From NCBI GenBank assembly GCA_005240025.1, contig SBBK01000044.1, positions 1 to 5,071 on the forward strand: a stretch of DNA of 5,071 nucleotides, in the 5' to 3' direction. Made by a program: the position numbers and the translations under genes. Positions 1 through 4,448 of the stretch are shown piece after piece (positions within the stretch are counted from its first letter, which is position 1; every line of letters starts with the position of its first letter). Source of the stretch: an archaeon (GTDB taxonomy: Archaea; Thermoproteota; Nitrososphaeria; Nitrososphaerales; Nitrosopumilaceae). Below the pieces are notes generated by a model, which saw only the letters and a list, made by a program, of their open reading frames with translations, did not search any database and was not told the DNA's origin.

Positions 1-2
1 AC

Positions 3-566
3 AATGCCAAAGAACTAAAGAAAGTTGAAAAAATTATTATACTTCTAGAAAAAAAGCGCAGACTCAAACCTGTCTTTGTGATGCCCTCAATCGAATCTGC
101 CGAGGGAGTTGTAAACGCCTACGAAATAGCATCTGCAAGCAAACGTACATCTGCACTGGTGTTTGGAGTCTTTGATCTGCTAAATGATATGGGAATCGAA
201 TACACAAAACAATCAGAGGGCGCAAAATACGCACGAGCAAAAATTCCTCTGGATGCAAAAGCGGCAGGCATCTTTGCAATTGACGCAATCTGGCAGGATC
301 TCAAGGATCAAGATGGGTTAAAACAAGATTGTATTGTTGGGAAAAGTCTCGGATATGTGGGAAAAAGTATCATACATCCGGATCAAATACCAGCATCCCA
401 CGAATTGTTTGCACCAAACAAAGCCGAACTGGAATGGGCATGCAAGGTTTGTAACGCATATGAAGAATCAACCAAAAAAGGGAAAGGTGCCACGGTCATA
501 GACGGTAAAATGGTCGATGAAGTACACTACAAACAAGCCAAAGCACTTTTGGAACTGTCAAAATGA
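3..566 (+). CDS. CitE-like lyase (HpcH/HpaI aldolase family), 5'-truncated by window edge
   Basis: This is the C-terminal 187 residues of a CitE/malyl-CoA-lyase-type enzyme. The family is a TIM barrel that cleaves or forms C-C bonds of acyl-CoA thioesters such as citryl-, malyl- or methylmalyl-CoA with Mg2+. Visible family landmarks are the strand ending in PSIES (visible residues 28-32) and FGVFD (54-58). Their Glu31 and Asp58 are the expected metal-binding acidic pair, 27 residues apart. Further on are AAGIFAID, the GKSIIHPDQI segment, and a C-terminal VIDGKMVDE stretch typical of CitE/MCL proteins. The frame is open to the window's left edge with no start, so the N-terminal half lies outside. 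An ATG at 78 falls inside the barrel and is not the start. The gene ends with TGA 2 bp before the end of the convergent gene. The exact acyl-CoA substrate cannot be assigned from this fragment. Confidence 0.9.
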   Translation, partial: NAKELKKVEKIIILLEKKRRLKPVFVMPSIESAEGVVNAYEIASASKRTSALVFGVFDLLNDMGIEYTKQSEGAKYARAKIPLDAKAAGIFAIDAIWQDLKDQDGLKQDCIVGKSLGYVGKSIIHPDQIPASHELFAPNKAELEWACKVCNAYEESTKKGKGATVIDGKMVDEVHYKQAKALLELSK

Positions 567-568
567 CT

Positions 569-769
569 CTATTTGCCAAGATCACGTCTTTCTGAGCAAA
601 GTTTGTCGCCACAAACAATGCCTTTTGTTTTGGAACCATACTTCCAAGTCTTGACCTTGGAAGCTTTGGCTGCCTCGGCATCATGCGAGTCGATCAGGGC
701 CACGAATGTAAACAAACCCATAACGGCAAAAAAGACCAGACTAATTTTCAGCACTCTATTAATGGGCAT
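569..769 (-). CDS. Small predicted secreted protein with signal peptide and Cys-x4-Cys tail
   Basis: A 66-residue reading frame whose composition argues it is real. It has a basic N-region (MPINRVLK), a hydrophobic core at about residues 9-26, and an Ala-x-Ala site (A31-E-A33) suited to signal peptidase. The predicted mature peptide is about 33 residues, rich in Lys, with WKYG near its start and C53-G-D-K-L-C58 near its end. The IVCGDKLCSE-type ending resembles small exported proteins that I recall from ammonia-oxidising archaea. The function is unknown; the two cysteines could form a disulfide or bind metal outside the cell. I chose the ATG at 769; a TTG at 784 in the same frame would add five residues ahead of the signal peptide. 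It lies tail-to-tail with the CitE-like gene (2 bp apart) and is divergent from the FilR1-like regulator. An overlapping + strand frame is a shadow. Confidence 0.75.
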   Translation of the reverse strand: MPINRVLKISLVFFAVMGLFTFVALIDSHDAEAAKASKVKTWKYGSKTKGIVCGDKLCSERRDLGK

Positions 770-895
770 CAAATTAGCATCCAACTGGTTTGATTTGAGT
801 TTTTGTGTATGCTAGATCGCTAGAGATTCACCAGATATTGAGCAATACCAGACTCATAATTTTTTTACTAGCTGGGGGCTTGTTAATAGTGTATA
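770..895. promoter_or_regulatory. Divergent intergenic region between small secreted gene and regulator
   Basis: This 126-bp region must hold the promoters of both flanking genes. No textbook TATA box stands out. The best candidate for the rightward gene is the T-rich stretch at about 855-869 (CATAATTTTTTTACT), roughly 30-40 bp before its ATG. The leftward promoter is not clear. A direct repeat GCTAGA-TC-GCTAGA occupies 811-824, and a C/G-rich patch GGGGGC lies at 874-879. Assignment as a regulatory region rests on gene orientation, not on a recognised motif. Confidence 0.4.
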
Positions 896-909
896 ATGAC
901 TGATCATTA
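894..909. repeat. Inverted repeat across the regulator's start codon
   Basis: TAATGA (894-899) and TCATTA (904-909) are perfect 6-bp inverted arms separated by CTGA. The ATG start codon (896-898) lies inside the left arm. It could be an operator for autoregulation or a small hairpin around the start codon. At this length it could also be chance. Confidence 0.4.
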
Positions 910-1696
910 CGACGAGGCAGCCAATAACTTCTTGGAATTATCAAGCCATCAAAGACTGCAAATCATTTTCAAATTGCTGGAAAAAAAATCCAAGGTCACA
1001 TTATTGGCCAAAGAACTGAATGCAACTACCCAGGAGGTGCATAGGAACTTTGCAAGGCTGGAAGATGGCGGATTCATTGCAAGGGGCATGGATGGGTTTT
1101 ACTCTATTACCACATATGGCAAGACAATTTGCTCTCAAATCCCATCTATAATATTTCTCTCACAAAACCGCAAATATTTCGAAGGCCACAATTTTGGTGA
1201 TATACCGCCAAAATTCATAATGAGAATAGGGCAGCTGGCAAACTCCCAACACACCAAGGGAGTCGCAAAAATACTTGAACAATGGAAATCAATTTACAAA
1301 AACGCCAACAAATACATCTACGAGATACTAGCAGAGATTCCACTAGATATCATAGAGCCAAAAATCAAACGAGTAGAAAAAGGTGTCATGTTCAATTATA
1401 TTTTATCAGAATTTGCGGTAATACCAAAGGGTAGGAAAAATCTTCTCCGGACATTGCATTTTGATAAATTAATTGAGAAGGGCCTAGTAGAAAGAAAAAT
1501 GAAAAAGTCGGTTCTCACATTAGTGATACTTAATGAAAAGGAAGCAAGTGTTTCATTTCCAAGAATAGATGGCGAGCCAGACATTACGGAGATGTTCTAC
1601 AGTAACGATCTGATGTTTCATGAATGGTGTCTTGACTACTTTAGGTACTGCTGGTACGAATCAGATCTTTTTGAGGAAAGCAAGCTAAGAGAATAA
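896..1696 (+). CDS. FilR1-like winged-helix transcriptional regulator (DUF1724 family)
   Basis: A 266-residue archaeal DNA-binding regulator. Residues about 15-80 form an ArsR-like winged helix: helix SSHQRLQIIFKLLEKK, then a helix-turn-helix (VTLLAKELNATTQEVHRNFARL, about residues 34-55), and a wing ending in GFYSITTYG. The C-terminal part, from about residue 120, matches the pattern of the FilR1 (DUF1724) domain of archaeal regulators, which is thought to sense a small ligand, including the late EMFYSNDLMFHEWCLDYF stretch. Length is normal for this family. The ATG at 896 gives the wHTH its usual short N-terminal lead and is the natural start. The ligand and target genes are unknown. It is divergent from the small secreted protein gene and convergent with proline dehydrogenase, so it has no evident operon partner. 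A dyad across its own start codon hints at autoregulation (inference). Confidence 0.82.
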   Translation: MTDHYDEAANNFLELSSHQRLQIIFKLLEKKSKVTLLAKELNATTQEVHRNFARLEDGGFIARGMDGFYSITTYGKTICSQIPSIIFLSQNRKYFEGHNFGDIPPKFIMRIGQLANSQHTKGVAKILEQWKSIYKNANKYIYEILAEIPLDIIEPKIKRVEKGVMFNYILSEFAVIPKGRKNLLRTLHFDKLIEKGLVERKMKKSVLTLVILNEKEASVSFPRIDGEPDITEMFYSNDLMFHEWCLDYFRYCWYESDLFEESKLRE

Positions 1697-1712
1697 TTTT
1701 GAACCTGAGTAT

Positions 1713-2585
1713 TCAAATTTTGTGCCGAGAAATAAATGAGCTTCCCAGCAACAAAATATTTCGTTTCCTCTCCTTTAGGCGCCGAATGGAGTAAGGCAGC
1801 CAGTTTGTTCCATATGGAATGTATTCTGCAAGAGCGAATCCATCTTTGATAAGGCGCAGTTTTAGTTCATCACGTATCCCGTGAAGCATCTGAAACTCAA
1901 ATTTCCGTGGATATTGTTTTGCAAGTGTAGTTGCCCCCTCGATCATTGCGGAATCATGGGTAGCAATGCCAAACTCGTTCCCATTTTTAAAAAGAATTTT
2001 CATCAGTTTGAGGTAATTACGATCCACCTCTCCTTTCGACTTGAATGCCGTCTTTGCATTTTCTCTATATGCACCCTTTACTAGACGAATCTTGCCTCCA
2101 ATCGAAAGTATGTCAGCCAGATCATTTTGTGATCTTTGTAAATTTGCTTGTAGTGCTATTCCGAGCCTTTCATATTTTGCAAACAATCCATAATAGATCT
2201 CCAAAGTGTCATCGGTATGTTCTGAAGACTCCATATCGAGCCACACAAACGTCTGTGAAGTGGTAGCGGCCTTGATAATGGACTCAAAATTACATTTGCA
2301 CTCTTTTTTGCTTCGCAAAAGTCCAAGCTGGGTTGGCTTTACAGAAATCCCGCCTATGATCCGCCATTTACTAAAAGACGTTATCACCGTTTTGTATTCA
2401 TTAATGGTTTTTTCTACCTGGTGTCTTGTTGTGTGATATTCACCAAGTTTGTTTATAATCACATTCATGCCTAACCTGTAGGATTTCTTTGCTGTGGCCA
2501 GTGCTTCATCGATTGTGCTGCCGGCTATCCATTGTTTTGCAACCCCGAAGAGAACTTTTTCCATAATTTGTGTGCCAGATGTCAT
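1713..2585 (-). CDS. Proline dehydrogenase (monofunctional, FAD-dependent)
   Basis: A 290-residue enzyme that oxidises L-proline to delta1-pyrroline-5-carboxylate, passing electrons through FAD to the quinone pool; it is the first step of proline catabolism. The family barrel is complete: LGEY (47-50), SVKPTQLG (81-88), WLDMESSEHT (115-124), LQANLQR (145-151), RLVKGAY (167-173), ATHD (208-211), FQMLHG (231-236) and the C-terminal YIPYG...PYSIRRLKER (255-274). By comparison with E. coli PutA, Lys83, Asp117, Tyr255, Tyr265, Arg268, Arg269 and Glu272 occupy the active-site positions. The usual Tyr of the LQAYL motif is Asn148 here. Length matches small bacterial ProDHs (about 300 residues). The start is ATG at 2585; an internal ATG at 2564 (MEKVLFG) is a credible alternative. 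It is convergent with the regulator (16-bp gap) and divergent from ribE (109 bp). No P5C dehydrogenase is in view. The gene symbol is left empty because usage varies (putA, prodh, fadM). Confidence 0.95.
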   Translation of the reverse strand: MTSGTQIMEKVLFGVAKQWIAGSTIDEALATAKKSYRLGMNVIINKLGEYHTTRHQVEKTINEYKTVITSFSKWRIIGGISVKPTQLGLLRSKKECKCNFESIIKAATTSQTFVWLDMESSEHTDDTLEIYYGLFAKYERLGIALQANLQRSQNDLADILSIGGKIRLVKGAYRENAKTAFKSKGEVDRNYLKLMKILFKNGNEFGIATHDSAMIEGATTLAKQYPRKFEFQMLHGIRDELKLRLIKDGFALAEYIPYGTNWLPYSIRRLKERKRNILLLGSSFISRHKI

Positions 2586-2694
2586 GTATTATCATTCTTA
2601 TCCCCAGTCTAAAAATTTTGGCAAAATTGGTTTTGTCCTTATTTCCATAGTCTAGAAAAATCATTTTATATCCTTACTACATCAAAATAGCAGA
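2586..2694. promoter_or_regulatory. Divergent promoter region, proline dehydrogenase / ribE
   Basis: This AT-rich 109-bp region serves both genes. The rightward TATA box is listed separately. For the leftward gene, the minus-strand TTTTTAGA (about 2609-2616) sits about 27 bp before the ATG at 2585. It is a plausible but weak TATA element. Just beside it are alternating arms TTTTG-G-CAAAA-TTGG-TTTTG (2616-2635), which form two overlapping small inverted repeats. These could be a regulator site or merely AT-rich sequence. There is no room for an FMN riboswitch between the ribE TATA box and its start. Confidence 0.5.
2664..2671 (+). promoter_or_regulatory. TATA box of ribE
   Basis: TTTTATAT is centred about 27 bp upstream of the TTG start at 2695. 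In archaea the transcription start lies about 25-28 bp after the TATA centre, so the mRNA should begin at or within a few bases of the start codon. The transcript is predicted to be leaderless. No Shine-Dalgarno sequence is visible between the TATA box and the start, which fits. Confidence 0.7.
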
Positions 2695-3285
2695 TTGTTT
2701 ACTGGTATAGTTGAGGGAATTGGTAAAGTGCTTAACATTGAGCATGCTACTAAAAACCGAAGTGCGGTAAAAATGACAGTGGATCTAGGTAAACATTCAC
2801 AGGAACTCAAAATTGGTCAAAGTGTCGCATTAAACGGGGTCTGCCTTACGGTGACCGGAATTTCAAACACAAAATGTAATTTTGAGTTGATAGATGAAAC
2901 TACAAAAAAGACTGACCTGGGCAATCTCAAAATTGGCGGAATCGTCAATATTGAACGAAGTTTAAAGGTGGGCGACAGGATGGAAGGGCACTTTGTTCTG
3001 GGTCACGTCGACGGAGTAGGAACAATAAAAAAAATTGAAAAAAAGCCCAAAGAAATCAAGATCTGGTTTGAGATACCAAAACACCTCTTAAGATTTGTTG
3101 TACAAAAAGGCTCAATCGCAATAGACGGAATAAGCCTGACAGTAGTGGACGTGAAAAAAAATCTCGCATCCGTGTGTCTAATACCTCACACTGTACAGGT
3201 AACCAACTTTCAGATAAGAAAGGCTGGCGACAAGATTAATATTGAAACCGACATACTCGGCAAATACCTCCTAAAACAGGAATAA
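2695..3285 (+). CDS. ribE: Riboflavin synthase, bacterial-type trimeric alpha chain
   Basis: Catalyses the final step of riboflavin synthesis: two molecules of 6,7-dimethyl-8-ribityllumazine dismutate to riboflavin and the pyrimidinedione, which returns to RibH. The 196-residue protein has the two tandem lumazine-binding beta-barrels of the bacterial/eukaryotic enzyme. It opens with the near-universal MFTGIVEGIG. The first barrel holds NGVCLTV (Cys50, Thr52), the GGIVNIERS stretch and GHFVLGHVDG (His104, equivalent to catalytic-site His102 of E. coli). The second barrel (about 101-196) holds KGSIAIDGISLTV, CLIPHTVQVT and INIETDILGKYL. The MFTGIVE opening fixes the start at TTG 2695, a non-ATG start on a predicted leaderless mRNA. 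Methanogens use an unrelated riboflavin synthase, so this form in an archaeon is notable. It is the first gene of the cluster; ribB follows after 72 bp with its own TATA box. Confidence 0.95.
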   Translation: MFTGIVEGIGKVLNIEHATKNRSAVKMTVDLGKHSQELKIGQSVALNGVCLTVTGISNTKCNFELIDETTKKTDLGNLKIGGIVNIERSLKVGDRMEGHFVLGHVDGVGTIKKIEKKPKEIKIWFEIPKHLLRFVVQKGSIAIDGISLTVVDVKKNLASVCLIPHTVQVTNFQIRKAGDKINIETDILGKYLLKQE

Positions 3286-3327
3286 ATTATTACTAATTTG
3301 CTGGTAATTACCAATTTTATAGTAAAC

Positions 3328-3335
3328 TTTATAAT
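3328..3335 (+). promoter_or_regulatory. TATA box of ribB
   Basis: TTTATAAT is centred about 26.5 bp before the GTG at 3358, the spacing expected for a leaderless transcript starting at that codon. A second TATA-like stretch, TTTTATAG (3315-3322), lies just upstream and would give a leader of about 13 nt. Either way ribB seems to have its own promoter in addition to any read-through from ribE. Confidence 0.6.
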
Positions 3336-3357
3336 TGTTCCAAGGCCGATCCTAATC

Positions 3358-4032
3358 GTGACTCTCCAACAAGCAATCTCCTCACTACGACAAGGAGAGT
3401 TTGTGCTTCTCTATGATTCTCTGGGACGTGAAAACGAAGTAGATATGGTAGTTGCTGCTCAATTTGTAACGCCAGAACATATCTCGCGAATGCGTCAGAG
3501 TGCAGGCGGTCTCATATGTCTTGCCATCAAGAATTCCTTTGCAAAACTGCTCAATCTGCAGTACATGCACAATATCCTGTACAGGTCATCAGATATCGAT
3601 GTAGACTCAAAACAAATGATAATGGGTACAGCTCCATATGGCGATCATCCGACATTTTCAATATCAATTAACCACAAGCAGACCTATACTGGCATTACAG
3701 ACAGGGACAGGGCCCTTACCATAAGAGAGATGGCAAATCTACACGGGTCAGAAAAACCAAAAAGTGACTTTGTTTCATCGTTTGCGACCCCCGGTCATGT
3801 ACCGCTACTGCTTGCATCAAATGGACTTCTTGCAAGCAGACGGGGCCACACAGAAATGTCAGTATATCTTGCTGAACTTGCCAAGCTTACTCCGGTTACT
3901 GCCATTTGCGAGATGATGGATTCTCAGACATATTCGGCTCTGACAGTAGAAAAAGCACAAAAATTTGCAAATGAACACGCCATTCCGTTTGTAGATGGCA
4001 AAGAACTATTGGAATTTTCAAGGGTGCATTAA
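3358..4032 (+). CDS. ribB: 3,4-dihydroxy-2-butanone 4-phosphate synthase (archaeal type)
   Basis: Converts ribulose 5-phosphate to 3,4-dihydroxy-2-butanone 4-phosphate plus formate, using divalent metal, to supply the four-carbon unit for lumazine. From the GTG at 3358 the protein has 224 residues, close to the Methanocaldococcus enzyme. Key positions fall almost at the same numbers: Asp20, Glu25, Glu27 and Asp29 in the acidic loop YDSLGRENEVD, Cys54 in GGLICLA, His147 in TPGHV, His164 in RRGHTEMS, and Glu185 in ICEMM. TGITDRDRALTI (110-121) is also conserved. There is no fused GTP cyclohydrolase II domain, unlike many bacterial RibBA proteins, which fits the separate cyclohydrolase downstream. 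The frame could extend to TTG 3298, but that would translate the TATA region into a non-conserved 20-residue leader, so the GTG start is preferred. ribH follows with only a 2-base gap if CTG 4035 is its start. Confidence 0.93.
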   Translation: MTLQQAISSLRQGEFVLLYDSLGRENEVDMVVAAQFVTPEHISRMRQSAGGLICLAIKNSFAKLLNLQYMHNILYRSSDIDVDSKQMIMGTAPYGDHPTFSISINHKQTYTGITDRDRALTIREMANLHGSEKPKSDFVSSFATPGHVPLLLASNGLLASRRGHTEMSVYLAELAKLTPVTAICEMMDSQTYSALTVEKAQKFANEHAIPFVDGKELLEFSRVH

Positions 4033-4034
4033 TT

Positions 4035-4448
4035 CTGAATATTGCAATTGTCACTGCAGAGTTTAATGGAGAGATAACGTCAAGAATGCTTGAAGTGGCG
4101 CTTGAAAAGGCAAAGAAGTTAAAACTACATGTAAGATATTCATGCAAGATTCCAGGCTCGTTTGATATGCCATTGGTAGTAGATAAGCTGCTTCAAAAAA
4201 AGGAAATTGACGCTGTAGTCACACTTGGTGCCATAATAGAGGGCCAAACAAAGCACGATGAAGTGATAGCAAATGCAGTAGCAAAACTGCTTCCTGAGCT
4301 ATCAATCAAGCACCAAAAACCCGTTTCACTCGGAATATCTGGTCCTGGAATGCAGGAGCGTCATGCCTACGCACGAATAAGACCTGTAGCAGAAAGGGCA
4401 GTAGAGGCCGTGGTCAGAATACGCGAAGAGCTGGAGAAATTGTCTTGA
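4035..4448 (+). CDS. ribH: 6,7-dimethyl-8-ribityllumazine synthase, non-canonical start
   Basis: Condenses 5-amino-6-ribitylamino-uracil with the RibB product to make lumazine; family members form hollow pentamers or icosahedral shells. Numbered from CTG 4035 the protein has 137 residues, normal for archaeal lumazine synthases. Landmarks are NIAIVTAEFN (2-11; the Phe-Asn contacts substrate), PGSFDMPL (40-47), VVTLGAIIEGQTKHDEV (61-77, with catalytic His74), SLGISGPGM (98-106) and the C-terminal helix. The AEFN strand is essential, so the first ATG (4086, residue 18) is too late. The only codons at the right place are CTG 4035 or ATT 4032, directly after the ribB stop; upstream codons in this frame (checked back to about 3981) show no ATG, GTG or TTG. 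A weak purine stretch AAGGGTG (4020-4026) precedes the CTG by 8 nt. The gene overlaps the next start by four bases (TTGA). Function is near certain; the start codon is inferred. Confidence 0.93.
   Translation: MNIAIVTAEFNGEITSRMLEVALEKAKKLKLHVRYSCKIPGSFDMPLVVDKLLQKKEIDAVVTLGAIIEGQTKHDEVIANAVAKLLPELSIKHQKPVSLGISGPGMQERHAYARIRPVAERAVEAVVRIREELEKLS

Noticed and set aside
64..304. Two - strand frames opposite the CitE-like gene
   Set aside because: Antisense shadows of a conserved barrel-coding frame.
573..815. 80-residue + strand frame opposite the small secreted gene
   Set aside because: No recognisable motif; the opposite strand encodes a clear signal peptide and Cys motif, so this is a shadow.
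812..823. CTAGATCGCTAG as a terminator hairpin or site-specific recombination site
   Set aside because: Only 4-bp arms with no T-run following; too short for a terminator and no mobile-element genes nearby.
1396..1584. 62-residue - strand frame within the regulator gene
   Set aside because: Shadow of the regulator's C-terminal domain; no supporting signal.
1881..2436. Three overlapping + strand frames inside proline dehydrogenase
   Set aside because: Antisense to a full-length, motif-rich enzyme; compositions look random.
2586..2694. FMN riboswitch upstream of ribE
   Set aside because: The TATA box lies only about 27 bp before the start codon, leaving no transcribed leader, and no conserved RFN-like elements are visible.
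3298..3357. Upstream in-frame TTG extension of ribB
   Set aside because: The extra 20 residues are not family-like and would be encoded by the TATA region; the GTG at 3358 matches family length and promoter spacing.
3385..4147. Minus-strand frames opposite ribB and the ribB-ribH junction
   Set aside because: Antisense to strongly conserved enzyme sequence; no motifs or promoter of their own.
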